Positions 17,959-26,750 of a stretch of DNA of 64,000 nt are shown here, piece after piece (position 1 is the stretch's first letter; each line of letters starts with the position of its first letter). The DNA is from Lysobacteraceae bacterium PS02340. Lineage in GTDB: Bacteria > Pseudomonadota > Gammaproteobacteria > Xanthomonadales > Xanthomonadaceae. The notes under the pieces were generated by a model, which saw only the letters and a list, made by a program, of their open reading frames with translations, did no database searches and had not been told where the DNA came from. A program made the position numbers and the translations under genes. The stretch spans positions 1-64,000 of the forward strand of contig JASCOC010000016.1 in NCBI GenBank assembly GCA_029959605.1, written 5' to 3'.

Positions 17959-18519
17959 ATGGCCGCGCACGAACACGAGTTCGATCCCGACGACAACTTC
18001 GCCTTCGGCGCGCCCGAGCGGGACGATGGCGAGGACGATGCGCACGAGGGCGATCTCGAAGCGATCGCATGGCAGTGGCTGCTGCGCATCAATCCCGGCG
18101 ACGAGGACGCGGCCGCCCAGCAGTTCCAGGCATTCCGCGAAGCGCTCGGCGACGACGACGTGCAGGACGCCGCGCAGGCCGCGCTCGAATCCGCCACCGA
18201 CTGGCGCGCGAGTTTCCGCGTGCCCGAGGACGAGCGCGCGACCCTGATCGATGCGATCGACACGCTGGCCGAACGTTTCCGCGTGGAGATCGACTGGGGC
18301 GTCGAGGATCCGACCGACGACGTCGCGCTGGGCAGCGCCTCCACCCACGCCCTGCTCAACACCGCCTACGACCAGCTGCGCGTGGCCGGCTACACCCTGT
18401 GGACCTGGGACACGGGCGACGACAGCGTCGCCGGCGTCATGGCGCCGCGCGACGACGACGAGGGCATGCGCGTCATCGGCCACGCGCTCGGACTGGACGT
18501 ACGCCCCGGCGCCGGCTGA
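17959..18519 (+). CDS. Acidic DUF6630-like protein
   Basis: A 186-residue, very acidic protein (HEHEFDPDDNFAFG at the start). The core WQWLLRINPGDEDAAAQQFQAF followed by DWRASFRVPEDERATLIDAID resembles the DUF6630 family as I remember it; function unknown. It has no signal peptide or membrane segment. The ATG at 17959 is the first in frame before the conserved part. It follows the PNPOx gene by 86 bp on the same strand. Confidence 0.7.
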   Translation: MAAHEHEFDPDDNFAFGAPERDDGEDDAHEGDLEAIAWQWLLRINPGDEDAAAQQFQAFREALGDDDVQDAAQAALESATDWRASFRVPEDERATLIDAIDTLAERFRVEIDWGVEDPTDDVALGSASTHALLNTAYDQLRVAGYTLWTWDTGDDSVAGVMAPRDDDEGMRVIGHALGLDVRPGAG

Positions 18520-18605
18520 CCCGTTGGCTGAACGCGCGGTTTGAACACGCCGTTCGCGGAATCCCTGTTACGGTGCCGCTGTCCGTCACCGCATGGGAGG
18601 GTGCG

Positions 18606-18974
18606 ATGGACAGCCGAACCGTCTACACCGCATGGGGCTGCGCCTTGTCGCTGGCCGCCGTGTGCATGGCGCCGGCCTGCGCAACGGGGCCGGATGCGAG
18701 TGCGAGCGTCGAGCCGCCGAGCGCGGTGCTCGATACCGACCCGCGGGCCGCGTGGCTGCAGCCGATCCCCACCGACCGCCCGATCCGCCGCATGTCGGCG
18801 CTGAAGACCGAATACCGCCGCATTCGCGAACTGCGTCGTGAACAGATGCAGCCCGAGTACGAACGCCGTCTGGCGACGGCCGGTGAGGAAGCGGCCGAGG
18901 CCTGGCGCCAGGAAACGCTGAAGAACATCGCCCGGCGCGACCTGCGCGACCTGCGGGCACGCCTGGAGCGCTGA
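18606..18974 (+). CDS. Hypothetical exported protein
   Basis: A 122-residue protein with a hydrophobic N-terminus (ALSLAAVCMAPACATG) typical of a signal peptide; the cysteines give only a poor lipobox. The mature part is helical and highly charged (KTEYRRIRELRREQMQPEYERR). A clear GGGAGGG ribosome binding site lies 5 bases before ATG 18606. I do not recognise a family. It is the last of three rightward genes and converges on the nuclease-family gene. Confidence 0.65.
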   Translation: MDSRTVYTAWGCALSLAAVCMAPACATGPDASASVEPPSAVLDTDPRAAWLQPIPTDRPIRRMSALKTEYRRIRELRREQMQPEYERRLATAGEEAAEAWRQETLKNIARRDLRDLRARLER

Positions 18975-19015
18975 CGCGGCGCACGCGCCCGGTCGGGGCG
19001 CCCTGCGCTGATGCG

Positions 19016-20098
19016 TCAGCGCTGGATATCCGGCGCCGCGTCCGTGGCGGCCGACTGCGCCACCGCTGCGTTCGCATCGGCATGATCGTCGGCGTCGGCA
19101 TCGAGGCCGGCGTCGGCGTCGTTCTCGCCCGGGGACAGCGCGAGTTCGACCAGGATCGGAAAGTGGTCCGAGCCGATGTCCGGCAGCCGCTGCATGCGCA
19201 CCAGCGTGAAGTGCTTGCTGTGGAACAGATGGTCCAGCGGCCAGCGCAGGCCCGGCAGCTTCGCGTGGAAGGTGTTGTACATGCCGCGGCCGATGCGCGG
19301 ATCGAGCAGGCCGCTGAGCTTGCGGAACAGCCGCGTGGTGCGTGACCACGCCACGTCGTTGAGGTCGCCGGCGACGATCACCGGCAGCGTCGCGTCGTGC
19401 GCGGCGCGACCGACGATCACCAGTTCCGCATCGCGATCCACCGAGCTGTCGGACTCGGTCGGACTCGGCGGGCGCGGGTGCAGGGCATGCAGGGTGATGC
19501 GCTGGCCGCCGTCGAGCGCCAGCGTCGCGTGGATCGACGGGATGTCGTCCTCGACCAGATAGCGGATTTCCGCATCGTGCAGCGGCAGGCGCGAGTACAC
19601 GTGCATGCCGTAGAGATTGTCGAGCGGGCAGCGCAGCACGTGCGGCAGCGCGTCGGTCAATACTTCCAGCTGCGCTTCCCACCAGGCGTCGGTCTCGACC
19701 GCGATCAGCACGTCGGGCGTCTGCGCGCGCACCACCGCGATCAGCGGATCGGCGTTGCGGTTGGTGGTCAACACGTTGCTGGCCATCAGCCGGATGCGCA
19801 CGGGCGCATCGGCCGGCGCGTCTTCGACCTCGACCCGCGCCATGCGCGTGTACGGAATGATCCACCACGCCTGCCACAGCATGCAGGCCGCATTGACGAT
19901 GACGACCGCGATCGTCCACGGGTCGTCGATCGGATGGAACACGAGCTGCAGCACCAGGATCAGCGCCGACAGCAGCAACAGCTGCAGACGCGGGAAATCG
20001 AAGCCGCGGATCCACCACGCGCCGCTGCGGATGGTCGGCATCAGGGTCGCGACGGCCAGCAGTGCGGTGACTGCGGCGAAGGTGAGGGTCAGCATCAT
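19016..20098 (-). CDS. Membrane-anchored endonuclease/exonuclease/phosphatase family protein
   Basis: A 360-residue protein. Three hydrophobic N-terminal helices (about 1-90) are followed by an EEP (DNase I-like) domain. The visible landmarks are LMASNVLTTNRNADPLI, PDVLIAVETD with the metal-binding glutamate, VIVAGDLNDVAWS and GSDHFPILVEL with the C-terminal Asp-His pair. The fold hydrolyses phosphodiesters in nucleic acids or lipids; the substrate here is unknown. The C-terminal tail is Asp/Ala-rich and probably disordered. ATG 20098 (or 20095) begins the hydrophobic region. Divergent from the SBF transporter. Confidence 0.88.
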   Translation of the reverse strand: MMLTLTFAAVTALLAVATLMPTIRSGAWWIRGFDFPRLQLLLLSALILVLQLVFHPIDDPWTIAVVIVNAACMLWQAWWIIPYTRMARVEVEDAPADAPVRIRLMASNVLTTNRNADPLIAVVRAQTPDVLIAVETDAWWEAQLEVLTDALPHVLRCPLDNLYGMHVYSRLPLHDAEIRYLVEDDIPSIHATLALDGGQRITLHALHPRPPSPTESDSSVDRDAELVIVGRAAHDATLPVIVAGDLNDVAWSRTTRLFRKLSGLLDPRIGRGMYNTFHAKLPGLRWPLDHLFHSKHFTLVRMQRLPDIGSDHFPILVELALSPGENDADAGLDADADDHADANAAVAQSAATDAAPDIQR

Positions 20099-20264
20099 GC
20101 GTGGGGCGGCGGCGGGAGCCGCACTATGAACACGCGCGCGCTGCCATCGTGTGAACCCGGGACGCGCCGTTGCGTCGCCGCCGCTGGCCGCGGGTGGTGG
20201 CGACTGCGACCATAGCCGGCCCGGCGCGCCGCAGCCGGTGGCAACCGACGTCGGAGTTTGTCGC

Positions 20265-21245
20265 ATGTCCCTGCGTTCGCGCATCGATCCGTTCACCCTG
20301 TTGCTGCTGGCGACCGTCGCGCTGGCGTCGCTGCTGCCGGTGCAGGGCCGTGCGGCGGCGGTCATGGACGTGGTGACGAACGTCGCGATCGCCGCGTTGT
20401 TCTTCCTGCATGGCGCGCGCCTGTCGCGCGCGGCGATCCTCGCCGGCGCGCTGCACTGGCGCCTGCATCTGACGATCCTCGCGTGCACGTTCGTGCTGTT
20501 TCCGCTGATCGGCCTGCTGGGCAGACCGCTGTCGGGCTGGCTGCTGACGCCCGAGCTCTACGTCGGCGTGCTGTTCCTGTGCGCGTTGCCATCGACCGTG
20601 CAGTCGTCGATCGCGTTCACGTCGATGGCCGGCGGCAACGTGCCTGCCGCGGTGTGCAGCGCGTCGCTGTCGAGCCTGCTCGGCGTGGCGCTGACGCCGC
20701 TGCTGATGGCGCTCCTGGTCGGCAGCGCCGAAGGTGCCATGGCGCATCCGTTCACCGCGGTCGGCAAGATCATGCTGCTTCTGCTGCTGCCCTTCGTCGC
20801 CGGACATCTGTTGCGGCCGGTCGTCGGCGGCTGGGTCGAACGCCGCCGCGCGGTGCTGCGCTGGACCGACCAGGGCACGATCCTGCTGGTGGTCTACACC
20901 GCCTTCAGCGCGTCGGTGATCGAAGGTCTGTGGCGCGAGACGCCGGTGTGGACACTGGTCGCGGTCGCGGTGGTCTGCGCGCTGTTGCTGGGCATCGCGA
21001 TGCCGCTGATCATGTGGATCGCCCGCCGGCTCGGCTTCGACCGCGCCGACGAGATCTCGATCGTGTTCTGCGGTTCGAAGAAGAGTCTCGCGACCGGCCT
21101 GCCGATGGCCAAGGTGATGTTCGCCAGCGGCGGACTCGGCGCCATCGTGTTGCCGGTGATCCTGTACCACCAGATCCAGCTGATCGTCTGCGCAGTCGTG
21201 GCGCGGCGCTACGCCGAGGGCACGGCGAAGGCCGCCACGCGCTGA
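20265..21245 (+). CDS. Bile acid:sodium symporter family transporter (SBF-like)
   Basis: A 326-residue protein with about ten hydrophobic helices. It matches the SBF-like DUF4137/YfeH branch of the bile acid:sodium symporter superfamily (FFLHGARLSRAAI, LCALPSTVQSSIAFTSMAGGN, FCGSKKSLATGLPMAKV). The family moves organic anions with sodium, but this branch is not characterised as to substrate. ATG 20265 begins the conserved MSLRSRIDPF segment. Confidence 0.9.
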   Translation: MSLRSRIDPFTLLLLATVALASLLPVQGRAAAVMDVVTNVAIAALFFLHGARLSRAAILAGALHWRLHLTILACTFVLFPLIGLLGRPLSGWLLTPELYVGVLFLCALPSTVQSSIAFTSMAGGNVPAAVCSASLSSLLGVALTPLLMALLVGSAEGAMAHPFTAVGKIMLLLLLPFVAGHLLRPVVGGWVERRRAVLRWTDQGTILLVVYTAFSASVIEGLWRETPVWTLVAVAVVCALLLGIAMPLIMWIARRLGFDRADEISIVFCGSKKSLATGLPMAKVMFASGGLGAIVLPVILYHQIQLIVCAVVARRYAEGTAKAATR

Positions 21246-21302
21246 GTTTCTGTGGGTAAAACCGGACGCGCCCCGAGGTGCGCGCCCCGCACGACCACCG
21301 CC

Positions 21303-22298
<996 letters not shown>

Positions 22299-22326
22299 CG
22301 CGGGTCTCCGTCGTGAATGCGAGGGC

Positions 22327-23505
22327 TCACTGTGCCGGTCGGGATGGCAAGCCCGTGTCGAGATGCGCGTCGAGCGCCGTCTCCGTGGCGGCTTCGGCGC
22401 CGGGCGAGCGGGTGCTGGCGTGGTCCACCGGCGCGACCGCATGCGTCCCCGCGCGACGTGCATCGCCATCGGTCACCTCGTTGCGCACGCGCGGCAAGGC
22501 CTGCGGATGGTGGGCATCGAGAAAGGCCAGCATGCCTTCGCGCACGGCGCAGCGCAGGTCGAACAGTTCACCGGAATTGCGCGCGCTGACCAGCAGCCGC
22601 ACCTCGATGGTGTGTTTGTCGGTCTCGGTGATCTGGGTCACGCAGACACGGCGGTCCCAGCGCGGATCGGCCTCGCAGATGCGCTGCAGTTCGTCGCGGA
22701 TCGCCGGAATCGGCGCGCGGTGGTCGAGCCACAGGAATACCGTGCCCAGCAGCTGCGCGCTGGTGCGCGTCCAGTTCTGGAAGGGATTGGAAATGAACCA
22801 CTGCAGCGGCACGACGAGACGGCGCTCGTCCCAGATGCGCACGACGACGTAGGTCGACGTGATCTCCTCGATGCGACCCCATTCGCCCTCGACGATCACC
22901 ACGTCGTCGAGCCGGATCGGCTGCGCCAGCGCGATCTGCAGACCGGCGATCAGATTGCCGAACACCGGCTGCGCGGCGACGCCGGCGATCAGGCCGATGA
23001 TGCCGGCCGATGCCAGCAGGCCCGCGCCGACCTGGCGCACCTGCGGAAACGTCATCAGCGCCAGCGACACGCCGATCAGCACCACGCCGGCTTGGATCAC
23101 ACGGCTGATCACCCGCGCCTGGGTCTGGATGCGTCGCGCGGCGAGATTGTCTTCCACGTCGACCGGATGCTCGAGCAGGATGCGTGCCTCGATCGCGCCG
23201 ACGACGCGTGCGCCCAGCCAGGTCAGGCACAACATGCCGCCGATCGCGATCCAGTGGCGCAGCTGGCCGAGCAGGTCCGGATCGATCGGTGTGGCATCGA
23301 GTGCCAGCGACAGGAACAGCAGCGGCAGCGCAACCGCGGCCGGCACGGCGATGACCTGGGCGATGCGCGCACGCATGTGCTCGTGGGCACGTCGACTGGC
23401 GACGCGTGCGAGCGCACGCAGGCTCCAGTGCACGACGATGCCGAGGATCAACGCAACCAGCAGCGGCCACGCGATGGCGGCGAGATGGGTCCATTCGGAG
23501 GACAT
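22327..23505 (-). CDS. MscS-type mechanosensitive ion channel
   Basis: A 392-residue membrane protein with four to five helices and a pore helix rich in small residues ([21 protein letters not shown]), then the MscS beta domain GDVVxV-like [19 protein letters not shown] and [11 protein letters not shown]. It releases osmolytes on hypo-osmotic shock. The C-terminal 50 residues are a variable Ala/Thr tail. It lies upstream of the aldo/keto reductase and may share its transcript. Confidence 0.92.
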   Translation of the reverse strand: MSSEWTHLAAIAWPLLVALILGIVVHWSLRALARVASRRAHEHMRARIAQVIAVPAAVALPLLFLSLALDATPIDPDLLGQLRHWIAIGGMLCLTWLGARVVGAIEARILLEHPVDVEDNLAARRIQTQARVISRVIQAGVVLIGVSLALMTFPQVRQVGAGLLASAGIIGLIAGVAAQPVFGNLIAGLQIALAQPIRLDDVVIVEGEWGRIEEITSTYVVVRIWDERRLVVPLQWFISNPFQNWTRTSAQLLGTVFLWLDHRAPIPAIRDELQRICEADPRWDRRVCVTQITETDKHTIEVRLLVSARNSGELFDLRCAVREGMLAFLDAHHPQALPRVRNEVTDGDARRAGTHAVAPVDHASTRSPGAEAATETALDAHLDTGLPSRPAQ

Positions 23506-23660
23506 GGCGGTCTCGTCGACGGCGGGTCAGTGTGCGGCGACGCGGGTCCACGCATCGTTAATCGATGGTGCCGACGCGTCGGGCTCGCCGTGCGGATCAC
23601 ACTGCGCGATCCCGCGACGAGCGACGCCGCGCGGCCTGAAGGACGCCACGGTCGGACGGC

Positions 23661-24578
23661 TCAGGCGGCGGGGTGATCCGATGTGGCGCGTCGCACGGTG
23701 CGCAGCAATGCGATGACGAGACACATGCCGACCACCAGATACGGCAGCCCGCTCGGCACCCACATCAGCAGCCCGGCGAGCTGCTGGTCGCGCAGCGCAT
23801 CGAGGCCGGCGAGCAGGGCGCGATCGGTGTAGGCCGGATACAGCAGCCGCGGCGAAAACGTCAGCAGCGCGCCGAGGAACCCCATCAGCATCATCGCGGT
23901 GACCAGCGCGACGAGTGCGCCCGCGGCGCTGCCGTCGCGCGTGCGCAACCGATGCAGCACCGCGCTCCAGAACCAGAGACCGGCGAGCAGCACGCTGGCG
24001 AGCATCATCCGGTGCAGCGGTTCGCTGGCCAGCGTGGCCGAGGTCGCCGCGGGCAGATGCCACAGCCACATCGTGCCGACATGCACGAGCGTCGCGGCGC
24101 CGAGCTGTGCATGCGCCCATCTGCCGACCGGTGCGAGCACGTGTGCAAGCCATGACGAGACCGCCCTCGGCAACGCGTGGGCCGCGACCGTACCGGGCCG
24201 TGCAACCAGCAGCAGCGGCGGCGCCCACGCGAGCAGCGTCATGTGCTGCGCAACGTGTGCCGACAGCGCATAGGCCGCGAACGTGTCCAGCGGCCACACC
24301 AGTGCGAAACCCAGCGCCAGCAGGCCGGCCGCGAACGCGAGCGCGCCGCGCGCTGCGCCCGTGTTGACGGTGCCTGTAGGTGCCCGGCGCATGCGCACGA
24401 GACCTGCGGTGTACACGAGCGCCGCGAGTGAGAGCGGCAGCAGCGTCCACACCGACAGCGTCCATGCATGGCCGAGCGGCGGCGGTGGGCCGTCCGGCAT
24501 CGCCGCGCCGGCCGTCGATGCGACCAGCAGCAGCGCCAGACCGGCCGTGACCGGGACGAGGGAAGCGACACCTGACAT
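23661..24578 (-). CDS. Cytochrome c oxidase assembly protein, CtaG_Caa3 family
   Basis: A 305-residue polytopic membrane protein (7-8 helices) of the CtaG_Caa3 type. The landmark LSAHVAQHMTLLAWAPPLLL and the later HRMMLASVLLAGLWFWSAVLH place conserved histidines in helices, as expected for a protein helping insert copper into oxidase subunits. It lies 1.2 kb from the coxB-coxAC operon, supporting this role. ATG 24578 begins a leader-like helix; an upstream ATG at 24635 is less likely. Divergent from the HemJ/CopD-like gene (113 bp). Confidence 0.85.
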   Translation of the reverse strand: MSGVASLVPVTAGLALLLVASTAGAAMPDGPPPPLGHAWTLSVWTLLPLSLAALVYTAGLVRMRRAPTGTVNTGAARGALAFAAGLLALGFALVWPLDTFAAYALSAHVAQHMTLLAWAPPLLLVARPGTVAAHALPRAVSSWLAHVLAPVGRWAHAQLGAATLVHVGTMWLWHLPAATSATLASEPLHRMMLASVLLAGLWFWSAVLHRLRTRDGSAAGALVALVTAMMLMGFLGALLTFSPRLLYPAYTDRALLAGLDALRDQQLAGLLMWVPSGLPYLVVGMCLVIALLRTVRRATSDHPAA

Positions 24579-24691
24579 GCGACCGACCCTAGCAGCCGAC
24601 GGCCGGACACCGCGTCGAGGTGCACGCGACGCCACGCGGACTTGATGCGCCTGCGCGTAGGCTGCGCGCTTCGACGATTCGTGGAGCGCCG

Positions 24692-25192
24692 GTGTACTTC
24701 TGGCTCAAGGTCCTGCACATCCTGGCGATGACGGTCTGGTTCACCGGCCTGTTCTTCCTGCCACGCCTGTTCGTCGCCCGACACCGCCGCGAGATCGATT
24801 CCGACCCCGCGTACTGGAACCCGGTCACCAACACGCTGTTCTTCCGGATCATGACCCCGGCGGCGCTGCTGACGATCACGTTCGGCGGCATCCTGATCGC
24901 CTGGAATCCCAGCGGTGCCTGGCTGGTGCTGAAGCTCGTCGTGGTCGCGGCGGCGGTGCTGTTGCATCTGTACATGGGGCTGCTGCTCTACGAACTGGGT
25001 CACGACCGCTGCCGGCATGGGCCGACGTTCTTCCGCGTCATCGGCTGGGTGCCGCTGGTGTTGTTGTTGCTGATCGCCGGATTGACCGGCGCGAAGCCGC
25101 AGACGATTGGCGATCTGCCGGCGCCGCCATCGCGCAATGTGGATGTGGAGGATGTGGTGCCCGGGCTCGAGGACGAGGCCGCGAGGCCGTAG
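24692..25192 (+). CDS. HemJ/CopD-like membrane protein
   Basis: A 166-residue four-helix membrane protein. The start YFWLKVLHILAMTVWFTGLF and PRLFVARH match HemJ, the cytochrome-b-like protoporphyrinogen IX oxidase (UPF0093), including the early conserved histidine (H9). CopD-type proteins share this fold, so heme synthesis is probable rather than proven; its setting beside terminal oxidase genes agrees with a heme role. The GTG at 24692 is preferred because GGAG lies 7 bases upstream and no ATG gives the family N-terminus. Confidence 0.82.
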   Translation: MYFWLKVLHILAMTVWFTGLFFLPRLFVARHRREIDSDPAYWNPVTNTLFFRIMTPAALLTITFGGILIAWNPSGAWLVLKLVVVAAAVLLHLYMGLLLYELGHDRCRHGPTFFRVIGWVPLVLLLLIAGLTGAKPQTIGDLPAPPSRNVDVEDVVPGLEDEAARP

Positions 25193-25826
25193 CGCTTTGC
25201 TCTGCTCTTGATTCGCTCTTGCACTTCCTGAGAACGGAACGCGACACGCAGCTGCGTACCCGGAGGGCGCCGCCCATGGATGGGCGGCGTTTTCCGACCG
25301 AGGCAAGATGCCGAGTCGGAAAATCCCGGTGCACGACAAGCCGCGGGCTTCGGACCTGTCGGGGAGACGTTTTTCTTTGGTTCCGTTTCTTTTGGGGTCC
25401 ACCAAAAGAAATGAACTCGGCCGCGCCAGCGGACGAAAGCGTTTGATCTGGTGTTTGCTTGTGCCTCCGGCGAGAGGAGCAAAGTCAAACGCTTCCACTC
25501 GCCTTGCGGCGAGCGAGTTCATTTCTTCTGCTGGCCCCACGCACGCAGTGCGAACGGCGCAGCCGGCCCCGAAGGGGCGAGTATCGAAGATGCGAGTCAA
25601 AGAAACGGAACCAAAGAAAAGGGCCAGCCCCGAGGGAGCAAATCCGGCCAGTCATTCGTTCCGGGATTTTTCGACTCGCCATCCTGGCTCGGTCGAAAAA
25701 TGCCGCATATCCATGTGCCGCGCCCGATGGGTCTGCGCACATGCGGCCAGAGCGTTACGGACGTCAAAAGTAGGGGCGAACATCAAGGGCGAAGCAAACA
25801 GCAGAAGCGAACGCGAAACCTCAACC
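25193..25826. repeat. Long imperfect inverted repeat (about 25250-25770) between convergent genes
   Basis: This 634-bp gap has no credible gene. It is organised as a large imperfect palindrome. A perfect 22-bp arm (25371-25392, TTTTCTTTGG...) pairs with 25599-25620. A 14-bp arm AAGAAATGAACTCG (25406-25419) pairs with 25514-25527, and AAGCGTTTGA (25437-25446) pairs with 25485-25494. Farther out, two homologous hairpins (about 25292-25326 and 25665-25705) are mirror images of each other, and similarity continues to about 25250 and 25770. The right arm has about 58 extra bases at 25528-25598. The transcript could fold into a very long hairpin and act as a bidirectional terminator or RNA-stability element. 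The core resembles intergenic repeats I recall from other Xanthomonadaceae. Confidence 0.85.
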
Positions 25827-26366
25827 CTATTCCGCCGGCGGCTTCTCCACCGCATCCCGCCCACTGTCCGCCTCCGTCTCCTCATCCCCATACACACCCA
25901 CGCCATGCCGGAAGCTCAACGTGCCGCCGAGCCAACCGGCGACGCCCACCAGCACCGCCATCGTCGCCGACGACAGCAGGCCCCACGGCCACACCGCCTC
26001 CGTGTGACCGGGCAGTCGCAGCCACACGCCGAGCGCCGCCATCGCCAGGACCATCACCGCGACGATGAAGTGGTTCCATGCCGAGACGTGCCGGCGCACG
26101 ACACGGATCGACATCATGTCGATCGTGCCGACGATGCCGGCCAGCACGCCGAAACCGAGGCCGCCGACGTTGAACCAGAACGAGAGTTCGGCCCAGAACG
26201 GCGCGCCGAGCCAGAGGTAGAGGATGTCGGTGACCACGACCATCGACAGGAACGCGATGGGGAACGTCACCAGCATCGGATGGATGGGGTGCTTGGCGAT
26301 CGCCAGCACGCTTTCCACGGTGTGGCTCTGCGTATCGGGAACGGGTTGGCGTAGGTCCTTGCGCAT
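25827..26366 (-). CDS. DUF2231 membrane protein in the oxidase operon
   Basis: A 179-residue protein with four hydrophobic helices. HPIHPMLVTFPIAFLSMVVVTD is the DUF2231 signature, and the later HxxxxxxM-like helix carries AWNHFIVAVMVLAMA. DUF2231 proteins are small, possibly heme-binding membrane proteins of unknown function that often lie beside cytochrome genes. It is the last gene of the oxidase operon, 12 bp after the previous gene, and its 3' end faces the long inverted repeat. Confidence 0.85.
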   Translation of the reverse strand: MRKDLRQPVPDTQSHTVESVLAIAKHPIHPMLVTFPIAFLSMVVVTDILYLWLGAPFWAELSFWFNVGGLGFGVLAGIVGTIDMMSIRVVRRHVSAWNHFIVAVMVLAMAALGVWLRLPGHTEAVWPWGLLSSATMAVLVGVAGWLGGTLSFRHGVGVYGDEETEADSGRDAVEKPPAE

Positions 26367-26378
26367 CGAAAATCCGGG

Positions 26379-26750
26379 TCAGGCGCAGGTCGGCAGCAGC
26401 GCGACCGGCAGGGCGGTGAAGGCGACGCCGATGGCGGCGATCAGGGCGACGAGCGCCGACAGTGCGGTGAGGAAGCGCAGGCGCGCGGTTTCGGTACGGC
26501 CATCGGTCTGTGCGCGTGCGATGCGCCAGGCACGCAGTGCGCGCGCGCCGAACAGGGCGATGACACCCAGCGCGAGTACGGTCAGCGCCCACAGCACCCA
26601 GGTCATCGTCTCCAGGCCCGCAACCGGCGCGCGCCACAAGGCGCGTGCACAGGCGAGCCCCTGCAGGCTGTAGACCACGACGAAGTGCAGCGCCCACACC
26701 ACCAGCGGCATGGACATGCGGGTCAGTCCGATGGGCAGCGTCGCGCTCAT
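26379..26750 (-). CDS. Small membrane protein of unknown function in the oxidase operon
   Basis: A 123-residue protein with three hydrophobic stretches (about 13-35, 47-70 and 94-120). I do not recognise a family. Its ATG overlaps the stop codon of the coxA-coxC fusion gene (ATGA, 26747-26750), so it is translationally coupled and is likely to act with the oxidase as a small subunit or assembly factor. That role is inference from position only. Confidence 0.8.
   Translation of the reverse strand: MSATLPIGLTRMSMPLVVWALHFVVVYSLQGLACARALWRAPVAGLETMTWVLWALTVLALGVIALFGARALRAWRIARAQTDGRTETARLRFLTALSALVALIAAIGVAFTALPVALLPTCA

Noticed and set aside
25308-26354. Open frames running through the long inverted repeat
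   Set aside because: They are made of repeat sequence and of the antisense of DUF2231, with no conserved domain; repeats of this kind are often mis-annotated as proteins.
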